A DNA stretch of 59,301 bases from Lenisia limosa. Taxonomy: Eukaryota > Breviatea. The first letter of the stretch is position 1. Each line of letters starts with the position of its first letter. The translations under genes and the position numbers were made by a program. Of the stretch, positions 11,819-22,918 are shown in pieces. Location: the NCBI GenBank assembly GCA_001655205.1, contig LPNZ01010590.1:1-59301 (forward strand). The letters are read 5' to 3'. The notes beneath the pieces were generated by a model. The model saw nothing but the letters and a program-made list of their open reading frames with translations. It was not told where the DNA came from and did no database searches.

Positions 11819-14800
11819 TATCACATAAACTATTAATTCATGATTACACACCGAATTTCAAAGTGTATATCACTACCCCAACTTCTTGGTGGATTTCGTT
11901 TTAAGTGTTTTCAATAATATATGGAAATCAAATAGATATCAGATCACCTGGCTTCCAGCCTTGAAAGAAAACACAAAAGAGTGTACCAAATAATTCAGAA
12001 TTTGGCAAAAAAAGGGGGTTCCACAGTTACGTTCCACTTTCTCCCACGTATACAAGTCCTACGACTATTATGTGTCGTGTAAATTTGTAAATTCGTACCA
12101 TTTTTTCAATATTTTAAATTTATTGCCTTTGAAAGCGAGATGTGCACCATTTGGAGATAATGTTACTAGCATCTCTACCCCCGTAAAAAACTGTTCAATT
12201 GTATAAAACTTGTATTCCCGGGAAGGAAGTCAAGAGAGTGCGAAGACCCCCTGTTTCAAAGAAAGCCAGGATTGGATGTATCGGGATACTTTCTTCCTAT
12301 GTGAGGCAATGCATCTCTTTCTCTTTTCTCTTTTCAAATGATTGTATCTTTCAATAACAATCATTCAGAGAGCAAAGGATAGACCAATTGTTAAAAAACA
12401 CCCAAAAAAGAAAAATTAAGAGATCACTTTTTCTTTTATTTTTGAAAAAAAAATAAGACTTGTGCAAGACTCGTAAAAATGGCTCCAATGAAGTCTTTTA
12501 GTGACAAAGTTGTTGGATGGGGAACATTTCGTTATCAATGTTTCGCTTTCCACCAGTTTTCCACCAAGATTATCATTCTTTTTTTTTTCATCATATCATA
12601 TCATATAGTCTAATACGGCTTCGGCTAATGTGGTAATTTGAGACAATAAAAGCAACAAAAACAAAAGAAGCTTATCAAACTGTAAAAGTGTAAAAGTAAA
12701 CAAAAAAAAGAGTAAATAGGAAGTTCTCAGAGAGATTGGGACGTAAAAACCATGATTCGATGCTGGGTTTCTTCAGAATCAAAATCCTCATTAAAAAAAA
12801 ATATTGCATAATTCTTACAAAAGGAAAAAAGAGGAAATAACAAAAAAAAGATTGACAACTGTGAGATTCGAACTCACGCCTCCGGAGAGATCACGACCTT
12901 AACGTGACGCCTTAGACCAACTCGGCCAAATTGTCTTACAGAAAAATGAATCAGATTCTATGCGGATCATAGTTTTTTTTTTGAAAACTCACTTTTGTCT
13001 CACCCCCCCTCCAGTCCGTTCTCCTATGTATATTATCTTTTGTTGACTGAATGTTTTACTCGATAGATACATTTCTTGTCCTTTCAAAATTTGTCTTCCA
13101 GCCTCACCCATAACCACCTTACCAACTTTACCTTTTCTTTCCTTCATACCTCCACCTATTCGATTTACATCAATTCCCTCTTACATTATTATGTGATAAG
13201 TGAAACCCATAAAACGGTTTGCACTCCAAGTGCTAGATCCCCCGCAGCATCACCACAGAAGTAATCACCATCACACCGCCTCGCTCTAGTCTGTTTACCC
13301 GCTACCCAGACCGCCCACCGCCCCGCTCCAGAAGAGATCACCCTCCCTCCAGTCCGTCCCCGTCCACTCCGCCGCCGCTCTCCTTTATCTTTGTTTTACT
13401 GAATGTTTTTACGATAAATACATTTTTTGTCCTTTCAAAAAACAACGTTTGCCAAGAAGGCGACATCGGGCTAGTCGCCTAATTGTTGATTTGATTGTTT
13501 CTTGTCCTTTTTATATTTCCTTTGTACTGAGTCTTTATAAATACATTTATTGTTCTTTCAAAACCACACTACTCTTCATAACTCAGGAACTAAACTGCAT
13601 GTTCGAGAGCCTGTCAAAGGGCAAGCAGCGAGTTTGCTACTTGCACATGCACCCACCACATTGTGGGATTTCGTCTTTGTCTGCACTAGCCATGTTCCTT
13701 TTCGGATTCACATTTATGTGTTTTCCTTTTACCCAATGGTGCTTGTTAGCGCCCCCCCCCCCCCNNNNNNNNNNNNNNNNNNNNNNNNNNNNNNNNNNNN
13801 NNNNNNNNNNNNNNNNNNNNNNNNNTTTTTTTTTACAAATATCTTTCGTTTCCTTTTCTTCTATAAAAATAAACGTTTCTCCACTTGCAAAAAAATAAAA
13901 TACTGGGGTCTTCGAGCATCTGGAGCAGCATATCAAGGGAGTTGGCGTTCTTCTCGACACATGGTATTCAAGTAGTTAGCTAACCAATTTATCTAAGAGT
14001 ATTCATGAAGTCCTCCTGTTTCTGTCGTTTTCTGTGGATGTTACTTGGTGTAGTCAATCGCTGGAGCTCTATGATCCTAGTTTCAATTGAGACTTTACTG
14101 CAAAAAAAAAAAAAAAATCTCCGAGCACCTAGTGTGACGGGGAGGGGCGCCAAGGAGTGTGGTCGCGGAGGCATGGTAATTTGTGAATAGTATCCCTATG
14201 TATTTATTTGTTTCCCCTAGATTTCTAATGTATATGATATATTATTTCTCTTGTTCAAAAAAAATCATACCACACCCCGTGAAGCATACGCCATAGCCCT
14301 CGCCATCCAACTTACGAAAGGTAACAACACCGATACTAAATGGATCAAGGCCTATCAATCGCATCGCACATCGAAAGTCCAGAAGCCATTGCGAACAAAC
14401 TGGCGAAGGAAGGAGCTTCCAAGCCGCCATCCCAGTTTCTCCACATCTAGCCCCCATAATTGCCCGTTACCAAGGATGCTACTTCACCTGCGAAACTATC
14501 AGTGACCCCCTCTCAGCCTCCCCAAACAACAGCCCGGACACCCAAACACTCCTTGGCAATGTCCACAAAAGCCCTGAGTCCCGGCTTGCGAACCTCGTGA
14601 TGCGCTCCGCACTACAGATCCCCACATACGCAATCTACACTGGCACAAACGAATTTATACCAGGCTCCGGCTGCAACAGTAAAAAACATCTTCCGTGGAC
14701 CCTAAAAAAGTTCAGACTCCAGATCATCTCAGATACCCTCCCTACTAAGAATGCTCTCACCCAGGACTCGTCACACTCTAAACAAAACTCATGGTCGAAC

Positions 14801-17628
14801 GACGAAGAATCCTGGCAGCGGAGATAGTCCGAACGAACGGTCTGCCCGGCCTATCACAAAACTCCGTTAATTACACCCCTTACATCTACTCAAACTTTAT
14901 ATTCACAGATCTTAACGCAATATTCCTTACCCCCACAGTTCACCCTCTCACAATTGGTATTGTCCCTACCATAACTAACATCCGACATCCCCAATCTGAG
15001 AGCTTCCAGCGAAGCCCTAAAACTCCTCCCCAGACTTTTCCTCCAACACGCCAAGGAAATATGGATTTTCAGATCAGAGCACAACCCAGACCCTTCCATC
15101 CCTCCGGAACCAGACTCCCATTCTTCTTCCCCTCCTCTTAACCCCTAACCCCTTCTCTTCTCCCCTCTTTTTTCCTCTTGCATAACCACCAATTCCTAGA
15201 TCTCTACCGCGCCGCCTCCGACCCGGACAACTTCGACATCGACATCGCCAGGGGGATCATTTCGGGTAACCTCACCACCCACCCGACTATGACCTTCCAT
15301 GGCCCCACGTGTCCGTTGTTCAGGGCATACCTGGCGAACCTCACCTGCCACCACCTCACTAACTTCACCTTTGTCTTCGAGCCTCACCCTTAGCCACCTT
15401 ACCAACTTTACCTTTTCTTTCCCTCATACCTCCACCTATTCGATTTACAACAATTGAATATCATCCCTATTCCATTATTATGTGATAGGTGAAACCCGTA
15501 AAACGGTTTGCACCTATGTATCCTTTTATATCTTTGTCTCATTTACTGAATGTTTTTCGATAAATACATTTTTTGTCCTTTCAAAATATCCGCACAAATT
15601 GTACAGACACATTCAATCGAAAAGGAGGATACTTCACATTTTTTGTGGACAATAAATCAGCTGTGCAATCCGGTTATAACATGCCCAGAAATTAGCAGGA
15701 ACTAAGGGACATGCTTTAATTCGATTAAACTCCCTACTGTGTAATCCATACAGACCCCCCCAACACATCAATTTTGAACATATCAAGGCCTATCAAGATT
15801 CTCACACCCGAAATCCGAATTAAGGAATTTAGTAGGGATCTTTGTCCCATCCCCTCAGCCCCCTTCCCAATTAAATTTAGTAGTTGAAAGTATAATTACT
15901 GTCCATAATGTATCATATCATATCGATAGCATACTATAATTCGTTAAATACTGCGCATTTTTCAATTGCTAATTAATTGAAATTAATTCACTCAGAATAA
16001 AAAAAGGCTAGTAAGTCCCATTTTCCCTCTTATTAAAACAAGCATGAAAACTCTTCAGATTAATAAAAACGAAAGAAGAAAGAGAGAGAGAGGAATGGAA
16101 ATAATGCACCAGGACATACCCGATATTTTGAAGTAGCTTTCTGGATTTTCATCTGGGTTTTCAGCACTTTAGAGTTCTCAACCTTCAATTCATCAGGCCC
16201 AAATTGATTGTTTCAAAAAAACTCAATGTATACTCTGTATCTTAGAGAATGATATAGACATATTATACCACAAACAATAATTTTTTCTTCTTTAGCAGAA
16301 CGCTGTGGTCTTGGCTTTGCAATGTGACACAGGGGAACTTCAGGCAAATCCTGGGGGGGGGGNNNNNNNNNNNNNNNNNNNNNNNNNNNNNNNNNNNNNN
16401 NNNNNNNNNNNNNNNNNNNNNNNNNNNNNNNNNNNNNNNNNNNNAGCAGGTTTAATAGTGGTATGAAAGGAATTGCGACAATCAGGGAGCTCTGACTGAT
16501 TATCATAAGTGTCGAAGCAAACATTGAGAAATTCTTGCGGGGTGGATGATGGTGGAACACCCTACATAGGAATTAACTTCAAGAGAATCGAAGGCTGTTT
16601 CAGATTTGATCCAAAAAATGCTGACGAGAATTGAAAGACATGTAGGGTTTTATGCCAAAGAGCCCATACCATTCCAGGACTGTCTATTCGAATTGATCCT
16701 TGGTTGATGGGAGAAGAGTTCTGCTTCTTGGACTCAATAATGACCGGTTGAGGTGTAATCTGGATGATTTAGTGGATATTTCTGTTTCCCTGTTAATGCA
16801 TTTCCAAATGTCTGAAAATCTGTTTTGTATTTAGCACACCATTCCGCCCACATCTGGCATCCAGGATTGTGAGATTAGCAGCTCCGAGCCTTCTGATTGG
16901 GTCCATTGGAAGAGAGAAAACACCATGCTGTCTCCAAGAAGTTCAAAACAGCAACACAAAAGACCTATAAAGTAAGTGAGTCATGTACTATGTACTCAAT
17001 AGAATAGTACTTCATTAATAGCAAGGGGATAAAGCAAGATATTGCTTACCTCTTCGAAGGGCAGAAACAAAAGATGGGTGGAGAGTTTTTCCTGACACCG
17101 TAAAACCAATTGCAAGGTGCTTTAACTTACCTAACACGTGTATAAGTGGAGGAGTAAAAGGATAATCCGAATTTGGGGTAGTAATCACTTCCAATGTGGC
17201 AAACTAAACAGTTAAGTCTGGCTAAAAGATTCAAAAAAAAATAATAAAAAAAATCCTCACATGTGTTTTGTTTGTTCCCTCAATTTCACAAGGAATACGA
17301 ATATAACTGCCTATATTGTTAGAGCTAAAGTCCCATAAAGTAACAAAATTCTCCTCCAACCAAATTCAGTTGTACTCATAGAAAGATCTGTGTCAAAGAT
17401 ACTCTCAAGTACTTCTTGCTACACAGTCAAAGATAGAAAGGATATCCATCCGTCACCATCTCACCTCCTCAAGCCGCAAATATATATATCCGTCAACATC
17501 TCACCTCCTCAAGCCGCAAAGAGATCGCTTCGTCAGGGGCAACAAAGCAAGGGTCTACTTGGAGTGCCATTTCCTCCTTTATTCGTTCTGCCTCGTCTGG
17601 GGGGGGGGAGTAAAACGAAGGAAATTTC
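6622..17628 (-). CDS. DHX57: RWD-containing DEAH-box RNA helicase (DHX57/DHX29-like), 5' end lost in a gap
   Basis: ATP-dependent RNA helicase. In minus-strand order: [13 protein letters not shown] (about 17590), then an RWD domain ([13 protein letters not shown] about 17410, [15 protein letters not shown] about 17300, [17 protein letters not shown] about 17150), a low-complexity linker with a gap at 16363-16444, and [12 protein letters not shown] (about 16120). That joins directly to [13 protein letters not shown] (about 11600) across a 4.5-kb intron. Helicase motifs follow: [10 protein letters not shown] (I, about 11430), TQPRRI (Ia), DEVHERD split by an intron (II, about 10870), [10 protein letters not shown] (III, 10718), [12 protein letters not shown] (about 9350), ETSVTIDD (V) and QRAGRAGR (VI, about 8790). 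HA2 and OB-fold pieces continue to about 6900, for example [16 protein letters not shown]. The 3' end is uncertain; a plausible last exon stops at 6622. The start lies in or beyond the gap at 17629-17863. Orthology to DHX57 rather than DHX29/36 rests on the RWD domain and linker pattern. Another gap (9994-10075) lies in an intron. Confidence 0.85.
11782..11814. repeat. (TC)n microsatellite
   Basis: A pure run of about 16 TC dinucleotides inside the long DHX intron. Confidence 0.9.
12853..12935 (-). tRNA. tRNA-Leu (anticodon AAG)
   Basis: The 83-nt minus-strand sequence folds as a class II tRNA. The acceptor strands GACAATT and AGTTGTC pair with one G-U, followed by discriminator A. The D arm begins GCCGAG. 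The anticodon stem TCACG/CGTGA closes a loop TTAAGGT with anticodon AAG. A long variable arm is typical of Leu/Ser/Tyr. The T arm is GTGAG-TTCGAAT-CTCAC with a canonical B box. No intron is present. It lies within the 4.5-kb intron of the helicase gene, on the same strand. Confidence 0.95.
13040..15590 (+). mobile_element. Non-LTR retrotransposon debris (LINE tails and ORF2 C-terminal region)
   Basis: A cluster of retroelement fragments inside the DHX intron. About 130 bp recurs at 13101-13228 and 15382-15515. A tail-like stretch containing GATAAATACATTT, TTGTCCTTTC and an A-run recurs at 13042-13090, 13397-13440, 13530-13562 and 15545-15587, as expected for 3' ends of retroposed copies. Between 14261 and 15120 broken frames encode the end of a LINE ORF2: [15 protein letters not shown], then in another frame [17 protein letters not shown], the typical end of a LINE RNase H domain, then a tail with [13 protein letters not shown] gap lies at 13765-13825. 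Element boundaries are approximate. Confidence 0.65.
14261..15120 (+). pseudogene. LINE ORF2 fragment: RNase H end and C-terminal tail, frame-broken
   Basis: The RNase H-like reading needs a frame change near 14345: [11 protein letters not shown] in one frame, then [19 protein letters not shown] in the next. The latter resembles the HVGIPGNE..AD..AKEGA block of LINE RNase H domains. Further downstream TLPTKNALT and [12 protein letters not shown] resemble the post-RNase H segment. Stops interrupt all frames, so the copy is dead. Confidence 0.6.
17448..17520. repeat. Tandem duplication containing an exon end and its 5' splice site
   Basis: Two nearly identical copies of about 35-41 bp (CCGTCACCATCTCACCTCC at 17453 and CCGTCAACATCTCACCTCC at 17490, both running on into TCAAGCCGCAAA). 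On the minus (coding) strand each copy holds CTTGAGGAG followed by GTGAG, the end of a helicase exon and its splice donor. The donor is therefore present twice. Confidence 0.85.
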
Positions 17629-17863
17629 NNNNNNNNNNNNNNNNNNNNNNNNNNNNNNNNNNNNNNNNNNNNNNNNNNNNNNNNNNNNNNNNNNNNNNNN
17701 NNNNNNNNNNNNNNNNNNNNNNNNNNNNNNNNNNNNNNNNNNNNNNNNNNNNNNNNNNNNNNNNNNNNNNNNNNNNNNNNNNNNNNNNNNNNNNNNNNNN
17801 NNNNNNNNNNNNNNNNNNNNNNNNNNNNNNNNNNNNNNNNNNNNNNNNNNNNNNNNNNNNNNN

Positions 17864-18442
17864 TTCAACTTTTTTTTTTCAATATGATGTCATTTTAACA
17901 CTTTCTATGACTTTTGCAGTAGCACCCTCCGCCACCCCCTGATTCTATCTAATATTTCTGTTCTTTTTTTCATGTGAGAGAGTGTATTGAATGTCCTCGT
18001 CGAAACTTGGTGCATATGCTCATGACCATTTCATTTCAAAGCAAGATGGTATCACACAATTAGAGGAATTTTCTAGGTTTTACCAAAGCCGTTCACAAAT
18101 TAACGGTCACAACCCAATCATAACGCTTAGAGCCGTCCCAAGCATACGACCCCCGAGGATCAAAGCTGGATGGACAGAGCGCGAACCAGACCAAACTGCA
18201 GAAAAGAATCTCTACAGGTACGAACAATATGGTTTCAAGCAAACTGTGACTATTCTCAACCATACTGATGCTGAGCAAAAAAGTAGTAACGGTACAAAAA
18301 AAAAAGGGTTGGCTGGGCAAACACAAAGCACAAAACCAAACAAACAGGGCAAAAGTCAAAGGTTACTTTTTTTTAAAAAAATAAGCTGAGGGGAATAATA
18401 GCACTTGGGCTTTGAAAAAGCTCCCCTAGTTAATCTTTGAAC
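17864..18442. other. No recognised gene; one 132-codon open frame
   Basis: After the 235-bp gap (17629-17863) an uninterrupted plus-strand frame spans 17991-18389 and encodes a polar, lysine- and glutamine-rich peptide. It has no recognisable domain and ends in an A/T run. It could be a transposon-derived ORF or chance. No splice pattern links it to a neighbour. Confidence 0.3.
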
Positions 18443-18700
18443 TTAGACATTATGATAGACTTGGCGCATAAGGCGGCCGCGTCTGGGGTTAAGGAAGGGA
18501 AATCTGCAGACAGAAATGAAGGTTTTAGCAATCGAAAGGACACGCTGACGCCTGTGTCCATTTGCAATTAACTTTTTTAAGAGTAATACAGCATTATCCC
18601 TGAAGACGGTAATTGACGAGCAGAGCCAAGCATATCGAGTCAGTTGGCCAATAATAATTCCTTTCAAGATGTGTAGGGAAAATTCAACAATTTAGACAAT
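18443..18700 (-). mobile_element. Reverse-transcriptase fragment, Penelope-like or related retroelement
   Basis: The minus-strand frame reads FSLHILKGIIIGQLTRYAW followed by LCSSITVFRDNAVLLLKKL and IANGHRR. The pattern H..KGI..GQ..R....CS...F......L...L...G is characteristic of the segment after the RT palm in Penelope-like and related elements. An in-frame stop just upstream and no continuation show it to be a relict. The element type is uncertain. Confidence 0.5.
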
Positions 18701-18991
18701 CTATCTGACTCCAGAGTAAAGAAAGAAAGCCAGAACCTGAATAAAATACACAACTAAAGAACCAACAGTCTCTGGAACCGAAAAAATATTCATGGAGAAA
18801 ATGATAGTAGATGATCATTAAAAAAAGTAGAGATCCCTGGATGGATGGTGGTTAGCCAAAAACAATATTCTGTGACGATCTGCCGCCCTCTTAAATACAA
18901 TAAAGAAGCAGTTCGTGATTTTTCCTGACGCTTACAGTTGTTTCCAACCGAAAATACCCTTGCCTCCAGGTTCGGGTCCTTTTTCTGCTAC

Positions 18992-19153
18992 GCTAACTCG
19001 AGCTTTTCCGGCGAACATTACAAGTGTACGTAACGTTAGCGGAGTACACGAGGAATGTTCAAATGGGAAAAGCTCGAGTTAGCACCGCGATATAAAAATC
19101 CTCCCCAAATCAACTCTATTGGCTGATTATTATATCGCGGTGCTAACTCGAGC
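18992..19153. repeat. Nested inverted repeats (foldback cluster)
   Basis: The word GCTAACTCGAGCTTTTCC (18992-19009) is inverted at 19066-19083, with further imperfect pairing inward (19014-19030 with 19044-19060), giving a roughly 92-bp palindrome. The right arm is reused: 19072-19095 is a perfect 24-bp inverted repeat of 19130-19153. Three copies of one terminus are thus arranged head-to-head and tail-to-tail. Confidence 0.85.
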
Positions 19154-19154
19154 A

Positions 19155-19235
19155 ACACGAGGGTTGATAACAACAAAACAAACAACGCCCAGGCCAGTCA
19201 CCTCTGCAGCACCGCATCCCATCACTCCAACGTAC
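19155..19235 (+). repeat. 81-bp dispersed repeat, copy 1
   Basis: It starts directly after the foldback cluster and is highly similar to 20596-20676 over 81 bp. Shared words include GATAACAACAAAACA/TATAACAACAAAACA, CCAGGCCAGTC and CACCGCATCCCATCAC. It has no coding pattern; probably a transposon terminus. Confidence 0.8.
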
Positions 19236-19664
19236 CTGCAGAGGTTGTTAGCGAAAATCTATCTGGGCACAATAACCGAAGCAGGTGTACTTCAATCACC
19301 ATTTTGTACCACAGTAAAAAAAAACTGTTATCGTAATGATCTACGGAGCAGCAAAATTAACCGGCGGGGTAATATTTAGTGAACAATAAGTGCGAAATGC
19401 TATTGGTATCATTTGTTAATAAGTGTAAAAAAAAATGTGGCGAGGTGAACAGAATCCACAAACAACTAGATTCAGGAAACAAAAAATGAAAAAGTGAAAG
19501 TGTCAACAGAACGAGATATTGACATCGTTAAACTAGACTATTCCTGAAGCCAAAAAGGCCCCCAGTCTTCAACACCAGAAATCAAAAAGAAATACGCGGC
19601 ATTCGGTAAATGGACAGTATGGAACAACAATAGGGGAGGGGGGGCTGAGAATATCCAAGAACAC

Positions 19665-21531
19665 TCAAGGTGGCCGGTTTTCGAAAACAGGCAGAATATT
19701 ATGTGGTTTATACTCGAGTAAACTCCCACCAGTTAGCAGTTTTAGCTTTGCTTCTTCGACATTCATTATATTGAGAAGACGTTCGATATCACTTCGGTTG
19801 AAACCGTGAGCCATGAGTCTGCGGTGTGACTTATTGAAAAATGTTTTTTTTTTATGTAAATAGAAGCCAATTCATCGCAATACAAGCCTTCTTTAGCCCA
19901 AAGTAGGGCTTTGTAAAAAGGGGAATGCTCCTTGTACTGTATACACTCCTCTTACGCCGCAACAGATGGGCTAACTTCATCCCTTGATAGCTCTTCAGTA
20001 CCAGTATTGGTATAGACCGGGTACCGTGACGGTACTGGGTTGTAGAACTTTATTGACTTAGACTCCTCAATCTACAGAGTCAACTGAGGATTGCCTTACA
20101 AAAAATTTTTCGCAACCTTCCAATACCTTAGCATCAAGGACTCGTTTTTGGTAAACAGGGTGGTCGAAGTATCTTAGCGGAACCTCGGTCATGTCAATTT
20201 GCTCCAATCTATGGAATTACAACACACTAGGGGGGAAAAAGTGTCATAAGGATGATTTCACATACAAATAGTCTTCAGCCTCCTCTAAACCAAGTCCTCG
20301 CGAAACACACAACGATGCTGCTTCTAATGACAAATACTGTGGGAACCTGCGTAGGTGAATGGTAAATGTAGTACTTCCATTGGGTGCTAAAAGACAGGTG
20401 AATTTAATTATTGGTGATTTATTAAATATCTCTGCTCATAATGAATCCACTCTGTTGGGGGGGGGGGGGGGGNNNNNNNNNNNNNNNNNNNNNNNNNNNN
20501 NNNNNNNNNNNNNNNNNNNNNNNNNNNNNNNNNNNNNNNNNNNNNNNNNNNNNNNNNNNNNNNNNNNNNNNNNNNNNNNNNNNNNNNNNNNNNNCACACA
20601 AGGGTTTATAACAACAAAACAGACAAAGCCCAGGCCAGTCGCTTCTTCATCACCGCATCCCATCACCCCAGCGTACGATATATCAATAAATAAGTTAATA
20701 ATCGGATAACCGCTCACCCTAACTGGATGAGACGTTTGACAAAGGGGTGGTCAAATGAAGGAGCATCATCTGTTGTTTGTGTCTGGGGCCGTACGTAAAG
20801 TCGGTGACTTAAAGACAAAAGCATCATAAATCATATTTTTAGCTTTCATTTTCACATGTTTAAACTATCATTTTCAATGGTATTTAGAAGCGAGCTATAA
20901 AACAAGGTAGTATCTGGTCGCCTCATATCAACTCGTATGATACGTCTCAATGGTACTCTGGTGCGACCCTTGTACTACATCTCTTCACCATTTTGACTCG
21001 AAAGTCTGTTATCTGATCATAGAATGATATTACTGCCAAAACTGAATCACCAGTAAACATACCTGAAGAACCAAAGGCGTTTCTAGAACCTCACGGATGA
21101 GCTTCTTCTCATTCTTAGTTATTCCAATATCTGACACTGGTGCTCTCTGACTCTAAAAAAAGTAACTAGATAAAGAGTACATCTGGACACGGCTTCCACA
21201 GAAGACTGACTAATATGACAAAGAGCTTACCTTTGGAAGCTTCTTCCCAACTGATTGAAAAATAGAGTCAACTTCGCCGTCTAAAATATCCAAACAAATC
21301 TTGCTCAAAATAATTGTACAAACTAATTAAAGCCAAACCAGTATGAGCAATCCTATTCTAATAAATCCTCCTACCTTCAGAGTCATCAACTTCAACCCGA
21401 GGTCTATGTGCTTCTTGAGAGTGAGTAAAGAGAACAACACAAAGAATTCAAAACCCACTTTTAGGGATTGGGTTTTTCGAACCACGGTAGATGGAGTGTT
21501 TTCTTCCACCACGTCGATTATTGCCACCCAT
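19665..21531 (-). CDS. Unrecognised spliced protein
   Basis: I do not recognise this protein. The minus-strand exons are phase-consistent at the start: MGGNNRRGGRKHSIYRGSK (ATG at 21529-21531), AHRPRVEVDDSE, DGEVDSIFQSVGKKLPK (21230-21280), and APVSDIGITKNEKKLIREVL (21065-21160). Later come DDAPSFDHPFVKRLIQ (about 20715), LSLEAASLCVSRGLGLEEAE (about 20290), TEVPLRYFDHPVYQKRVLDA (about 20130-20200), SIKFYNPVPSRYPVYTNTG (about 20010), and a last exon MAHGFNRSDIERLLNIMNVE to ENRPP with stop at 19665-19667. The N-terminus is basic and glycine-rich, which may suggest RNA association; this is inference. The block FDHP occurs twice. A gap (20473-20594) and a transposon repeat (20596-20676) lie in one intron. 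Exon limits in the middle are approximate. Confidence 0.55.
20596..20676 (+). repeat. 81-bp dispersed repeat, copy 2 (intronic)
   Basis: Second copy of the repeat at 19155-19235. It begins right after the gap at 20473-20594 and lies inside an intron of the minus-strand gene 19665-21531. The gap probably hides the rest of the element. Confidence 0.8.
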
Positions 21532-22918
21532 TTTGAAACAATAAAAGCAGATAAAAAAAGTCACAAAGATATGTTCATCATCATATGTTTGCACTAATGC
21601 TGGCAGCTATTCATGGTGATGATTTCTCAGATTTGGCATAGGTTTGGTGAGTTTTAGCAGTCAAGCAGTCAGGTGTTTAAGTCAGTCGTTACAGTAAGTT
21701 CAGTTTAACCCGGTACGGTGTATATCTAATGATCGCTGAAAAATCCCGGTCTTGTCCCGGTGTCCCGGTCTTTTACCAAAACCAAATCCTTTTTCGCTTT
21801 TTCAGTTTCGTTATCGGAACTCCTTATTGTTCCCACCCCCATTTTAATATTTTAATAACTCGAAAAATCGTGATATAGTGAGATTCGGGTTTGTTTGCCT
21901 GCCTTGATTTTACCGTTGCCTAAGGTCATGTCTAAGACGTTTTCGGTAGTTTATCATGATAATATTAATTTAAATCTCATTTGCGCAGGCACGGGAGCTG
22001 CAGTGGGTGTCTTATGGGATCTTATCTTTGTCCACCGTTGCTGCCATCCAGGCTGGAATCTCAAGCATCTTTTGTAAGAGTTACCATTAAAGCCCTTTTT
22101 CACGTGTCAGCACACGAAGTTGCAGTTTATATTGAGAACAAGTCAAAGCCAAACTTCAGTTGGAGGGGGGGGGGGAGGACCTCTTGTTCCTTTTGAAACC
22201 ACAAAAATGAACATGTGCTTATTTTGTTGGCTTGCTTGGGCTTGTTTTTTTGAAATATCATCTTTAAAATTGCTTCAAAATGAATTTGATATAATACGAA
22301 AAACGTCGTGCGTAAAAAATTTCATTTTATTATTTTAATGACAGTTGCCAGTATCAGTTTTGTTTTTTTGTATCTTTTTAATTTAGCGTGTAGCTTAAAT
22401 TGTGTTTCCAATCTAACCCCTCTTGCTCACTCTTTTGTATTTATACAAGAGTTTTTGGTCTTCTTTTTACTCCACCAGACCAACAGGACCAGGCAGCCTC
22501 ATGTGGAGCCACCAAAGCAAACGGGGACCGGACCTTACCCTTAAGTTTCAGTGTCATTGGTCTGTTGACGGCAGCGGGATGCCCAGAGTTCTCCCCTCAA
22601 GTGTCTCGGTTGAGAAGAGGTCCGTTTGCCATGAGCTTTGCTGGTGACTTGTCGACACAATTGACTTCACAGTATTTGAGAGCTGGACCCCGAACAACAT
22701 GAACAAAGATGGACTCCAAGCTGCTGCGAGTGATCTGAGGGCTGCTGTTCAAGCACAATTGCCGCCAGTATGACAGCCTGTTTCCCTCACAGTAACCCTG
22801 TAGAACACAACGGAAAACCAATGGGAAAGCGCAAGAACATCCTACCTCCAATCATGTAAAACGGGCAGGGTCTAAATGAATAACATTATTCTGTTGTTTT
22901 TGGTATCACGCTTTAGTT
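21532..22918. other. Intergenic region with weak coding signals at its 3' end
   Basis: The first 900 bp are A/T-rich with no coding pattern. Between 22400 and 22800 overlapping open frames exist on both strands. One short frame from 22699 (MNKDGLQAAASDLRAAVQ) could be a first exon of the next gene: a donor after its tenth codon would join in phase to the exon at 22917. None is firm enough to call. Confidence 0.3.

Noticed and set aside
12478-12540. Short ORF starting [17 protein letters not shown] in the DHX intron
   Set aside because: Too short and without a following exon; no support beyond a start-like context.
22400-22860. Overlapping ORFs of about 80-100 codons on both strands
   Set aside because: Neither shows a family pattern; a real first exon for the 22919 gene is possible but cannot be chosen.
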